In this document: piece after piece, positions 45,480 through 54,042 of the stretch
Layout: the number at the start of each line of letters is the position of its first letter
Numbering within the stretch: position 1 is the stretch's first letter
Source of the DNA: Chitinophaga sp. CF418
GTDB taxonomy: Bacteria > Bacteroidota > Bacteroidia > Chitinophagales > Chitinophagaceae
NCBI RefSeq assembly: GCF_900142925.1
Contig: NZ_FRCN01000012.1
Location: 216,027-280,026 of the forward strand
Reading direction: 5' to 3'
Length of the DNA: 64,000 nt
The notes under the pieces: generated by a model
Told to the model about the DNA's origin: nothing
The model's database searches: none
The model's input: the letters and a program-made list of their open reading frames with translations, nothing else
Program-made: the position numbers and the translations under genes

Positions 45480-46877
45480 TTAATACAGCTTCCTGTAACC
45501 TGCACTTCCCATTGGTGAGCCTGGAAGTGGAAGATAGTAATTGGAGGCGTCTACCTTTGCAGATAACCAGGTCGGGAATTTCGCATTCACCAGTGTACCG
45601 GTACCTTCTTTCGCCTGAGCGCCTTGTTCCAGGTAAATGTAATACTTATCATAGATAGGAGTTACTGCGTTGTGCGGCCTGATAAAGGCATTCGCATTGA
45701 TGATCTGCACTCCTGTCTGGCCAGTGCTGCCGTTGATGCGCAGGCTGTTCCCCATTGTATAAGCGATGGTATTGTTGGTGAACTGCACAATCGCGTTTGA
45801 ATAACCTCTCATGCTCACCCCATCGAGCGCTCCATTCCTGAACAGGTTATTGTGGATGATATGGGTAACCCCGCTTCCACCGGAACCATAGAACTGACAC
45901 AGTTCACCCCAGCCGTCGTGTACATAGTTGTCATGCGTATTCGTATTTGTGGTACGTCCCCCGATCAGGATACCACCGTTATGTGAGGAATTCTTCTGCA
46001 TCGCCCAGTTGCTCACTTCATTGTTGTAGATCTCCAGCTGATCAATGGCAGCGGTCTGAATACCATCCAGTCCGATATCTACTGCCTTATTGTTATAAAT
46101 TTTCACGTTCCGCCAGATGATGGGCTGTACATACTGATGACCTGTAGTCATTGCAGATGTAGCGCCGTAATAAGGAGCGTTAGCCGTCAGATCCCAGTAG
46201 GTAGCAGTATGGCCGATATACATCGCCTCATTTGTGGTGTATCTGATCAGCACATCATGGATCTTCAGATTCATCATAGTGGTGTTCGGATATACCGTAG
46301 TGGCGTCTCCGCTCACAGGATCGGTTTTCGCTACGATACCGTTACCACCGTACTGAATGGTCAGATTGGAGACTTCGATGTTATCAGTCTTGTTACCCAG
46401 TTGCAGGTCGTAGTAGGACGCTTTTGCCGCCTGGGTAGAACCACTGATAACAATCTGGGACTGTCCTGATTGTCCGCCGAAACGTATGTAATGACAATTC
46501 CAGAAAACACATGCCACCCCGTAGGCGCCACCATTCCAGGCAGGATTCCCCATTGTTACCGTAGTACCGGCCAGGTTGCGAATTGTAATGGGCGCTGAAG
46601 CGCTTCCACTCAGATTCACAACCTGGACTGCCTTAAATGTGCCTTTCAGATTGATGATGTCTCCGGGTAAGTAGGTCTTGGCAGAATTGTCAATAAGCAG
46701 ACGGCCATAAGCGTCAGGAACCAGTGTAAATTGTCTTCCTGTAGTTGTTGTGGTGACAGACAGACCGTTGTCTGAATTTAGTTTTTCTTGTAAAACATCT
46801 TCTTTTTTGCAGCTGGCAGCCAGAAAAAGCATAGCTGCTCCAATCATTGATTGGACAATGTAATTGCGATTTTTCAT
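45480..46877 (-). CDS. Secreted right-handed parallel beta-helix lipoprotein
   Basis: The start ATG at 46875-46877 gives a lipoprotein signal (MIGAAMLFLAASCKKED); the upstream in-frame extension lacks a signal. The 465-residue body shows the regular Asn-rich turns of a pectate-lyase-like beta-helix: IRNLAGTTVTMGN, LQLGNKTDNIEVSNLTIQYG, VKIYNNKAVDIGLDGIQ and THIIHNNLFRNGALDGVSMR. Such proteins bind or cleave polysaccharides, but no catalytic set can be assigned. It is monocistronic with a terminator behind it. Confidence 0.85.
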   Translation of the reverse strand: MKNRNYIVQSMIGAAMLFLAASCKKEDVLQEKLNSDNGLSVTTTTTGRQFTLVPDAYGRLLIDNSAKTYLPGDIINLKGTFKAVQVVNLSGSASAPITIRNLAGTTVTMGNPAWNGGAYGVACVFWNCHYIRFGGQSGQSQIVISGSTQAAKASYYDLQLGNKTDNIEVSNLTIQYGGNGIVAKTDPVSGDATTVYPNTTMMNLKIHDVLIRYTTNEAMYIGHTATYWDLTANAPYYGATSAMTTGHQYVQPIIWRNVKIYNNKAVDIGLDGIQTAAIDQLEIYNNEVSNWAMQKNSSHNGGILIGGRTTNTNTHDNYVHDGWGELCQFYGSGGSGVTHIIHNNLFRNGALDGVSMRGYSNAIVQFTNNTIAYTMGNSLRINGSTGQTGVQIINANAFIRPHNAVTPIYDKYYIYLEQGAQAKEGTGTLVNAKFPTWLSAKVDASNYYLPLPGSPMGSAGYRKLY

Positions 46878-47294
46878 GTTGCAGTAGGATACAGTTAAAA
46901 TTTTAGGCACGGTGACTCGAAACCGCCCCATTAATGTTGTGATTAATCAGATTTAAGTAGATGTATAAATTAAATGACTCGTTGCAGTGTATTCCCTTCT
47001 ATTCCATTGTGTCTTCCAATGGGTCTTCAGCTCCCCTGTTGGTCTTCATTGGCATGCATCGTTCACGTTAACCGATGCCGAACATTCCATGATGATAAAA
47101 GTAAAATGACAATTTGCCCCCTTAATGCGAACGCAAAATAATTATTATTATCCAAAATGAGAAGCGAAAATATGTTCCGTACTATACAAAAATATATTCA
47201 GTAACTGGAACTCATCAATGAATTTAGCGACTGTTTACTATCTTGTGCAGCCTTTACACGGCAAATATTATTAACTGAAACCCTTTGCTGCACT
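46878..47294. other. Divergent promoter region
   Basis: 417 bp between the start of the beta-helix gene (minus) and the start of the unknown secreted protein (plus). AT-rich, no open frame of interest. It should contain both promoters; TATCTTGTG at about 47239 is a weak -7 candidate for the plus gene. Confidence 0.4.
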
Positions 47295-48551
47295 ATGAAA
47301 AAAATCGTCTATCTGACATTCATATGGTGTATCATCACAGGCGTGGTATATTCCCAGACTGCCCAAGATGCAACAGAAGAAAAAGAACTGCTGAAAGCTA
47401 TTGACGTCTTCACTAATGCTAACCATCAACACTGGTATGATCTTGAGAAACTGATGAACAGTCTTCCGGACAGCGAAATTGTACAGCGCACGGAAAAATT
47501 CCGCAATGCTGCTTTCATCAAAGCTTTCAACATATTCAGTCAGACAAACGGCGACAAATATGCAGCGGTGCGTTCGGCGAAATTTGCACAATATGCTCCT
47601 CCTCCTCCTGCATTACTGGCCCTCGATTGGGACACCACCAGTCTCCGTACACCCGGCAGTCTGACTGCCAATATTGACCTGTTCTCGTTGGTCCTCCTCC
47701 GGACATTTGATCCGACGATGACTGCACAGATCGCAGGATCCATGTTTACCATGGCCATATTTTCCGACTCCACATTACAACATAATGCACTTCGTTACTA
47801 TCGTACGAAAGGGCTGTATGGTACGCTGGTGTACACCCGGCACCTCTCCGGCGACCTATGGCAGGTATGGGCCGCTGACCATATACTGGCAGTATCGTTC
47901 CGGTATGATGTGCGACTGGGGATTATCACAGCTCCCAGCCGGACAAAACTCGAAGACCCGGCATATACGAAGCTCCAATGGCCTCACTCCATCGCCAAAC
48001 CGGCCGATGAAACTGTCCGCCTGACGGACGATCTTGCGCAATCGATTTGGGACAGCTATCCAGCCACCGGATACGAGAATGAGGATAGCTACTTTCATTA
48101 CAGACAATTACAGACTGTAAAACTGGCAGCCTTTCTCAACGACAATCGTAGTCGTTACAGAGCAGCAAGAGAACACGAACTGCACTCACTGGCACAGCCA
48201 CCTGCACCTGCTACACTTAGCGGCTTTAAGGAACTGACTACAGCAGAGGACGATATCACCCCTTACAGGGACAGCGTTTACAACGCTGCTACTTTCCTTT
48301 ATCCGCGTCAGTGGGCCGCTGCCATACAAATGGCGGCACTCTCCTATTTTCAGCTGAATACGAAAGATTATGCAAGACGGGTACAACATAACGCCATATT
48401 CGGGTTAAACAGTTATGCGCGCCGTCTCAACGATAACGAGTGGGAAGTATGGAACGTCGGGGCATTAGATGCCTGCTGTTATGTATGGGACCTCATGTCC
48501 GGACATATCAGCAAGGTCCGTTACTGGGTACGGGAAGAAACCAAATCCTGA
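47295..48551 (+). CDS. Secreted protein of unknown function (418 aa)
   Basis: A signal peptide (MKKIVYLTFIWCII… VVYSQT) precedes a body I do not recognise. It is helix-rich with many aromatic residues, contains a proline run (YAPPPPALLALDWD) and a closing LNDNEWEVWNVGALDACCYV. Only the CC near the C-terminus stands out as possible disulfide or metal ligands. The gene stands alone, with an 11-bp-stem hairpin behind it. Periplasmic or secreted localisation is the only safe inference. Confidence 0.7.
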   Translation: MKKIVYLTFIWCIITGVVYSQTAQDATEEKELLKAIDVFTNANHQHWYDLEKLMNSLPDSEIVQRTEKFRNAAFIKAFNIFSQTNGDKYAAVRSAKFAQYAPPPPALLALDWDTTSLRTPGSLTANIDLFSLVLLRTFDPTMTAQIAGSMFTMAIFSDSTLQHNALRYYRTKGLYGTLVYTRHLSGDLWQVWAADHILAVSFRYDVRLGIITAPSRTKLEDPAYTKLQWPHSIAKPADETVRLTDDLAQSIWDSYPATGYENEDSYFHYRQLQTVKLAAFLNDNRSRYRAAREHELHSLAQPPAPATLSGFKELTTAEDDITPYRDSVYNAATFLYPRQWAAAIQMAALSYFQLNTKDYARRVQHNAIFGLNSYARRLNDNEWEVWNVGALDACCYVWDLMSGHISKVRYWVREETKS

Positions 48552-48622
48552 TGTCCTACTGAGATCCCTTTATTTCAGTTTAGTTTTTTGATCCAATATG
48601 TCAAAGAGCTTTCCTTTCACTG

Positions 48623-48657
48623 CGGGAAAGTGCGGCCTTGAAGGTGGCACTTTCCCG
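48623..48657 (+). terminator. 11-bp stem hairpin
   Basis: CGGGAAAGTGC pairs with GCACTTTCCCG over a 13-nt loop, 72 nt after the preceding stop. No T-run follows, so terminator function is likely but not certain. Confidence 0.55.
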
Positions 48658-48723
48658 TAGTCGTTAATGCAATGTTAGGAAAGACTCCAATGCAGTTTCA
48701 AACTATGTATACGAAAGCCCTTT

Positions 48724-48761
48724 ATCCCGATATAAGACCCATTAATCCCGTTATAAGAGCC
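48724..48761. repeat. Two-copy direct repeat
   Basis: ATCCCGATATAAGACCC at 48724 recurs as ATCCCGTTATAAGAGCC at 48745, a 21-bp period equal to two helical turns. This suggests a protein-binding element. Confidence 0.5.
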
Positions 48762-48805
48762 CTTCGTGGATGCTATGGCAGCGTCCGCCTCTCCATTTGA
48801 CCTGC

Positions 48806-48933
48806 ATTAAACTAGCATATGACCAGGATCTTCTTCCGTCTTTCTTCCGATAAAAACGGAGGAATAACGGAGGAAAGACGGAGGAATATGCTAGTTGTAT
48901 GCTAGTTGTATGCTAGTTGTATGCTAGTTTAAT
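48806..48933. repeat. Nested inverted repeats with four TATGCTAGTTG tandem copies
   Basis: The outer arms ATTAAACTAGCATA (48806-48819) and its exact complement (48920-48933) enclose an inner, near-perfect ~19-bp stem built of TTCTTCCGTCTTTCTTCCG-like and CGGAGGAAAGACGGAGGAA-like arms. The right side carries four 11-bp tandem copies from 48887. In RNA it would fold into a long branched hairpin. There is no coding frame here. Confidence 0.75.
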
Positions 48934-48955
48934 ACTGGTTCAATCCAGGAAATGA

Positions 48956-49038
48956 CCTGGATATGACTTGCATTATCCTTTGTTAATCCTTCGTTCGGAA
49001 CGAAGGATTAACAAAGGATAATGCAAGTCATATCCAGG
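48956..49038. repeat. 83-nt palindrome: perfect 41-bp arms, 1-nt centre
   Basis: The left arm starts CCTGGATATGACTTGCATTA and ends CCTTCGTTC; the right arm (48998-49038) is its exact reverse complement; G48997 is the centre. Such long perfect palindromes are unstable in DNA and rare outside mobile-element ends and special RNA. The stem is not GC-rich and no T-run follows. Confidence 0.9.
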
Positions 49039-49049
49039 TTGTATGAAGG

Positions 49050-49110
49050 TCATCTGCGGCAATAGGCTCCGCCTTATGTTTGTAGCCCGGGATGCCCCCG
49101 GGGAACGGAA
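49050..49110 (+). repeat. Diverged copy of the dispersed repeat
   Basis: CAATAGGCTCCGCCTTATG and GTTTGTAGCCCGGGATGCCC match the units at 63819-64000 with indels. The core palindrome is partly degraded. Confidence 0.7.
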
Positions 49111-49176
49111 TTAGGATTCCCTGGCTACATCCTGGTCACATCCCCTGATCAAAACCTCTTCTTAACAACCTTTACT

Positions 49177-49743
49177 TTACAATTTTTCATAATCCAGCAG
49201 GATCACACCCGATTTCGACGTAACAGCCCGGTTGAGTTGCAGGTTGGTCCGGTCTTTCAGATCCGAAAAGAGTGGCTTCCCTCCTCCCAGGATTACCGGA
49301 TGCACGGCCAGCAGATAATTGTCGACAAGCCCCAGGTTAACAAACGTGGTGATCAGCCTCGCTCCACCATAAAGCCAGATGTCTTTGCCGGGTTGGGCCT
49401 TCATCTCATTCACCCGCTCAGCAATATCGGCTGTGATATATACAGCGTCGTTACTTTCTTTCGATTGCGTTGAAAAAACGTACTTGCTTTTACTGTGTAC
49501 ACTATCCCAAAGTTTCCTTTCAGGTAAAGAGGCATCAGCAGCAGGCTGATATTGCCCCCAGAGATCATAACTCACCCTGCCGTAAAAGATAGTGTCGATC
49601 CGTGCCAGAAACTCTTCAAAATGCGATGTAATGCCCTCTTCAGACGCTGGTCCGTCATCGGTGATGCACCAGTCTATTTCCCCGTTCGGGCCCTCTATAA
49701 AGCCGTCCAGTGTAACCGCAAGATTTAAGATCACTTTTCTCAT
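49177..49743 (-). CDS. RibD C-terminal-domain / dihydrofolate-reductase-like protein
   Basis: The 188-residue protein begins MRKVILNLAVTLDGFIEGPN and contains FYGRVSYDLWGQY, DIWLYGGARLITTFVNLGLV and PLFSDLKDRT, the NADPH-binding and substrate loops of the RibD-C/DHFR-like group. Such stand-alone proteins are NADPH reductases of unknown substrate. It is a single gene divergent from the TonB barrel gene. Confidence 0.9.
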   Translation of the reverse strand: MRKVILNLAVTLDGFIEGPNGEIDWCITDDGPASEEGITSHFEEFLARIDTIFYGRVSYDLWGQYQPAADASLPERKLWDSVHSKSKYVFSTQSKESNDAVYITADIAERVNEMKAQPGKDIWLYGGARLITTFVNLGLVDNYLLAVHPVILGGGKPLFSDLKDRTNLQLNRAVTSKSGVILLDYEKL

Positions 49744-49910
49744 GTCGTAGGGTTTAAGTTTTTATTTTTCTTCCGGGATTCTCCTAAAAATTTTTTTTAT
49801 TATTAATTTTCTATTAACTTACTGCTACAAATAACGCATTTTTTTTAACCCGCTTTGTTTGTGATTAGCTCTATATACCCGAATTAAATAATCATTCGAA
49901 ATTTGGTATT

Positions 49911-49918
49911 TAAGTTTG
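49911..49918 (+). promoter_or_regulatory. Candidate -7 element TAAGTTTG
   Basis: Matches the Bacteroidota TAnnTTTG -7 consensus 55 bp before the barrel gene start. A good -33 partner is not obvious. Confidence 0.35.
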
Positions 49919-49972
49919 GTTTTACCCCGATAGCAGGAATGCGCTGATTCCCTTTGAAATAACTATTGTAAT

Positions 49973-52381
49973 ATGTTAAAAATCGCTGCAACAATATTTT
50001 TCTCCCTTATACTTTATTCCACTTATGCACAGGTTTCAGTTCAGGGCAAAGTGACTGACAATAACCGAAGCCCGCTGGCATTTGCTACCGTAAGCATGCA
50101 ACAGGGAAAGATTGTTGTTTACAATACACTTACAGATAGTACAGGGCATTATTTACTCTCCAATATAAAACCAGGGGAATATAAACTCCTGATCCGCCCG
50201 GGAACCTTCAGGGATACGATTATACCATTCGCCATCCATACAGATACAACGCTGCATATACTTTACGATAAAATACAAACATTATCAGAAGTAGTAGTGC
50301 GGTCTAAAAGACCAGTCTTCGAACGCACCATCGACCGGCTGCGGTTTAACGTGGCAGGTACAGATCTGGTGTTCGGTAACAACGTATGGGATGTCGTAGA
50401 AAAAACGCCACTGGTCAACGCTTCTGCTGATGGCACATTGGAGATCAGCGGAACCTCGGGGGCAATTGTATACATCAACAATAAAAAGAAAATACTTACA
50501 GGAAATGCGCTCAAAAATTACCTGAGCAGTATTCCTTCCGACAATCTTGAAGCGATCGAAGTGATGACCACTCCTCCCAGCAAATATGATGCGGAAGGTG
50601 GTGCAGGTATCATCAACATCATCATCAAAAAGAATAAAGAAGAAGGCCTGAACGGGAATGCCGTGCTGAGCGCAAGGCAAAGTGCTGTCAATTCCCAGGC
50701 GGCCAGCGTATATCTCAATCACCGCAAAGGGAATTGGAATATTTATACAGATCTCTATGCGGGCAACAGGAAAAGGAAGCCCGACTTCAATAAAAATATA
50801 TACTATCCTCCCGGTGGCAGTGATGACCTGATACAACGAAACATTCACTCTTCCAATGAGTTCCGTGTATTATATCCCGGCGCCAATCTGGGCGTGGATT
50901 ATCAACTCAATCGCAACCACGTTATAGGCGTATTGTTCGACTATTCCGGCGACTGGCATAAGGAAACACGCGAGGCCTACACCCGCGACCATTTCCTGCA
51001 TACAGACTCTCTGCGGTTCACCAACAACAACGACGATCTGAATTCGCAAACATATTCGCTGAACATCAACTACCAGGGCAAACTCGATTCTACAGGCACA
51101 ACACTCAGTGTGGATGTGGATGTACTGGAATACAGATCAGACAATAAATCACTTAGTAAAACACAAACGCTTGATATAAATACCGATAAACCCCTGGTCA
51201 CTAAAGACTGGTTCAGGAGCTCTTCTCCGCAAGACATCAGCAACAAATCTGTCAAAGCAGATCTGGAATGGCCTATCGGCAAAAATTCATCTCTCGACCT
51301 TGGCGCGAAGGTGTCATTATCTTCCATCCACAATAACCTCGTGTTCGAAAACTGGACACCGGACTATAAATGGGAGCCAGACCTGACAAGAAGTAACCTG
51401 TTCAAATATGATGAGAACATCAGCGCTCTGTATGCGATATGGAATAGTGAAATAAACACGCACTGGAGCTACCAGCTGGGCATGAGAGTAGAGAATACCA
51501 TCGCGAAGGGATGGTTGAACGGATTAAGAGTGGTAGACAGGAATTACACAAATGTATTTCCGACAGCATTTCTTAAATACACGACCGCCAAAGAAAGAAC
51601 ATATGTGCTGGCAGTATCCAGCAGGATCACCAGGCCAGGCTTCTGGGACGTAAACCCCTTCCGGACCTATACTACCGACCAGACCTACTTTGAAGGCAAT
51701 CCCTTTCTGATGCCATCAAAATATTACAGGCAGGAACTGAGCCATACACTGGAAGGTAAAACAGGTACCTACACCTTCCAGGTAGCTGCCAGCCAGCTAT
51801 TGGACGAGTTCTATGCACTACCATACAATCCCTCAGGAAATATTATTGCCAACAAAAAAACAAACTATGGTAATAAATACAGCTATTCCGGCGCGATGGT
51901 GTATTACAATAAACTGCGTCCCTGGTGGACCTTATCAGGCTCTGTACTGACAGGCTATGTCATCTCCAGAGGAAAATATGCAGACAGCGTCGATATTAAC
52001 AATGAATCTTTCGTATTGAGTCTCTCCGCCAATCAGACCTTTACTATTTCAAAGAAGAAAGGGCTTTCCTGTACGGTGATCGCGAAGAACACTTTCCCGG
52101 TTACCATCGTCAATACAAGAATCTCCAATAGACTTGAAACAGAGATCAGGCTGAGAAAATCCATACAGCATTTCAACATTGTTCTATCTGCACAGGACCT
52201 GTTCAAAAGTAATATGGACAGATATAATATTATGCTGGACGGCCTGCGGATCATCGACAAAAATTATCACGATACGCGCAGTGTAGCGCTTTCGGTAAGC
52301 TATAATTTTGGCAAATCTACTGTAAAGAGTAAAAGAGACCGGGACACCGGAAACGATGACGTAAAAGGAAGAATTATGTAG
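49973..52381 (+). CDS. TonB-dependent-receptor-like outer-membrane beta-barrel protein
   Basis: The 802-residue protein has a signal peptide (…ILYSTYAQVS), a carboxypeptidase-regulatory-like domain (~22-100), a plug-like segment with GNNVWDVVEKTPLVNASADG and AIEVMTTPPSKYDAEGGAGI, and a long C-terminal barrel. It belongs to the outer-membrane beta-barrel family common in Bacteroidota rather than to SusC. It lies 130 bp upstream of the RiPP precursor and is separated by a weak terminator, so it may serve uptake or immunity for the peptide or be only a neighbour. Confidence 0.85.
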   Translation: MLKIAATIFFSLILYSTYAQVSVQGKVTDNNRSPLAFATVSMQQGKIVVYNTLTDSTGHYLLSNIKPGEYKLLIRPGTFRDTIIPFAIHTDTTLHILYDKIQTLSEVVVRSKRPVFERTIDRLRFNVAGTDLVFGNNVWDVVEKTPLVNASADGTLEISGTSGAIVYINNKKKILTGNALKNYLSSIPSDNLEAIEVMTTPPSKYDAEGGAGIINIIIKKNKEEGLNGNAVLSARQSAVNSQAASVYLNHRKGNWNIYTDLYAGNRKRKPDFNKNIYYPPGGSDDLIQRNIHSSNEFRVLYPGANLGVDYQLNRNHVIGVLFDYSGDWHKETREAYTRDHFLHTDSLRFTNNNDDLNSQTYSLNINYQGKLDSTGTTLSVDVDVLEYRSDNKSLSKTQTLDINTDKPLVTKDWFRSSSPQDISNKSVKADLEWPIGKNSSLDLGAKVSLSSIHNNLVFENWTPDYKWEPDLTRSNLFKYDENISALYAIWNSEINTHWSYQLGMRVENTIAKGWLNGLRVVDRNYTNVFPTAFLKYTTAKERTYVLAVSSRITRPGFWDVNPFRTYTTDQTYFEGNPFLMPSKYYRQELSHTLEGKTGTYTFQVAASQLLDEFYALPYNPSGNIIANKKTNYGNKYSYSGAMVYYNKLRPWWTLSGSVLTGYVISRGKYADSVDINNESFVLSLSANQTFTISKKKGLSCTVIAKNTFPVTIVNTRISNRLETEIRLRKSIQHFNIVLSAQDLFKSNMDRYNIMLDGLRIIDKNYHDTRSVALSVSYNFGKSTVKSKRDRDTGNDDVKGRIM

Positions 52382-52460
52382 TTAACCAAGCCCCCGAATC
52401 CATCTGCTTTACTGGTGCTTCTTTAGTTTCATTTCAATCCCAATAAATGAAAGGGCAATC

Positions 52461-52490
52461 GCCATGTCCTTACTGATGGCACATTTTTTT
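52461..52490 (+). terminator. Weak terminator or attenuator before the precursor gene
   Basis: GCCAT/ATGGC with a 10-nt loop followed by ACATTTTTTT. An 8-bp stem TTTCATTT/AAATGAAA lies just upstream (52427-52452). The short stem suggests incomplete termination between the barrel gene and the precursor. Confidence 0.45.
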
Positions 52491-52511
52491 ATTCTTTAAA
52501 CCTCAGATTTT

Positions 52512-52721
52512 ATGAAGAAAAAAACCAAGATCGCATCACAACCCGAACAGAAAAGCATCATTGATGAAGCACTGAAGTCTTCACAAAACGAGCAGCTTGA
52601 CCTCTACAAAGCTATTTTCGGTGGCGTGGGCGCTGACTGTCCTGTTGTTGCCGTTAGCAACCTGCGTTCAAGAGCATCTGCTTACGACAAGCACGATACT
52701 TTCCTGCAGGCAATTGGTTAA
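52512..52721 (+). CDS. Ribosomal peptide (RiPP) precursor, candidate cyclophane substrate
   Basis: The 69-residue peptide has a charged N-terminus, a helical leader (IIDEALKSSQNEQLDLYKAI) and a double-glycine site (G37-G38) that the C39 peptidase of the downstream ABC protein should cut. Cleavage would leave a 31-residue core starting VGADCPVV. The core ends Y58-D-K, H61-D-T, F64-L-Q, A-I-G. Three successive aromatic residues at exact three-residue spacing match the aromatic-x-x units that radical SAM cyclophane enzymes join. There is one Cys (C43). The precursor role rests on leader, size and position directly before the maturase. Confidence 0.8.
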   Translation: MKKKTKIASQPEQKSIIDEALKSSQNEQLDLYKAIFGGVGADCPVVAVSNLRSRASAYDKHDTFLQAIG

Positions 52722-52733
52722 TTAACCAGATGT

Positions 52734-52765
52734 ATAGCCAATCTATCTGTTGATAGATTGGCTAT
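52734..52765 (+). promoter_or_regulatory. 14-bp hairpin between precursor and maturase genes
   Basis: ATAGCCAATCTATC and its exact complement are separated by TGTT. No T-run follows. In RiPP operons such a hairpin often lets the short precursor mRNA outnumber the enzyme mRNA by partial termination or RNA protection. Confidence 0.75.
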
Positions 52766-52788
52766 CTATACTCAACCCCGTTTCTACT

Positions 52789-54042
52789 ATGAAAAAGATA
52801 AGCTCATTCGTGCTCAAAATTGCCAGCCGGTGTAACCTCAACTGTTCGTACTGTTACATGTACAACCTGGGCGACAAGACCTACATGAACCAGCCCAAGT
52901 TCATGTCTATCGATACGATCAGTGCATTAGCAGAAAGGCTACGCTCGTACTGCAGCGCGGCAGATATACGCTTTGTCCAGATCGTCTTCCATGGAGGAGA
53001 ACCCCTGCTGCTCAGTAAAGAATTTTTCCGGGAAAGCATTGAGATCTTTACAAGCACCTGTCCCGATATTGAATTCTCTTATACTATTCAGACCAATGGT
53101 GTACAACTGGACAGCGACTGGTATCATTTCTTTAATGAATACCAGGTGAAGATAGGAATCAGCTTTGATGGTCCGCGGGAACAACATGATCGCTACAGGG
53201 TATTCCATAACGGGAAAGGCTCTTATGAGGATGTAGCCAAGGCAGTGAGGCTGGGAAAAGATAATGGTCTCACCGGCATACTGATGGTACTTAATGTTGA
53301 TATACCACCAGCAGCGTTTTACCAGGAGATCAAACAGCTGGGCGTCAGAAATCTGAACCTCCTATTCCCCGATGGCCATCATAGTAAACTACCTGGCGGA
53401 TTTGATATTGAAAGACTTTCTGAAGAAGGATATACTCCTTATGCGGATTGGCTGATCGCATTGTTCGTACTATGGAAACAGGATAAGAGCAGGCCCACCA
53501 TCCGGCTTTTTGAGAACCTGATTGCCCTGCTGATGGGCAATGAGCATATCGGCAACCAGGCTATAGGAAGGAAAACCAATGGCGTTGCTGTCATAGAAAC
53601 GAATGGCGGAATAGAGGTGGTTGACTCATTAAGAGCTTGTTATGAGGGCATCACGAGAAACAATTTCAATGTACATACCGGGAAAATAGAAGATCTTTTT
53701 GGGGATGATGTTTTTGAACTATTCTACAACTCCCACGAAATGGTATGTGAGCAATGCCTGAACTGTCCCGTTTACGACATCTGCGGCGGTGGTTTCCTTG
53801 GCAACCGGTTCTCTGAAGCCAATGGGTTTGATAATCCTACTATCTACTGTAAAGATATTATCCGCCTGGTCAGTTTCCTGCAGAACGATATCCTGGAAAG
53901 CCTTCCTGCTGCTACTGTTGAACAGATCGGCGTTGAGAAGATGTCTTACGAAGAAGTGATGGAAGAACTGAAAAGACCTGCTAACACCAGAATAGATAAG
54001 AGCGTAAAGCAAAAATTAATCTCATTTAAACAAGTATCATGA
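52789..54042 (+). CDS. FxsB-like radical SAM/SPASM peptide maturase
   Basis: The start is the ATG at 52789 (the longer frame begins with TTG inside the hairpin). The 417-residue enzyme has the CxxxCxxC cluster site C15-NLN-C19-SY-C22, preceded by FVLKIASR and followed by YMYNLGD. GGEPLLL is the SAM-binding loop. The C-terminal cysteine set (VCEQCLNCPVYDICGGGFLG, then YC) is a SPASM-type auxiliary cluster domain. These patterns fit the FxsB/3-residue-cyclophane family, which couples an aromatic ring carbon to a beta-carbon two residues later. It directly follows the candidate substrate and overlaps the next gene by 4 nt. Confidence 0.9.
   Translation: MKKISSFVLKIASRCNLNCSYCYMYNLGDKTYMNQPKFMSIDTISALAERLRSYCSAADIRFVQIVFHGGEPLLLSKEFFRESIEIFTSTCPDIEFSYTIQTNGVQLDSDWYHFFNEYQVKIGISFDGPREQHDRYRVFHNGKGSYEDVAKAVRLGKDNGLTGILMVLNVDIPPAAFYQEIKQLGVRNLNLLFPDGHHSKLPGGFDIERLSEEGYTPYADWLIALFVLWKQDKSRPTIRLFENLIALLMGNEHIGNQAIGRKTNGVAVIETNGGIEVVDSLRACYEGITRNNFNVHTGKIEDLFGDDVFELFYNSHEMVCEQCLNCPVYDICGGGFLGNRFSEANGFDNPTIYCKDIIRLVSFLQNDILESLPAATVEQIGVEKMSYEEVMEELKRPANTRIDKSVKQKLISFKQVS

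Noticed and set aside
48887..48930. Four 11-bp copies, considered as a CRISPR-like array
   Set aside because: The copies are contiguous with no spacers and only 11 bp long.
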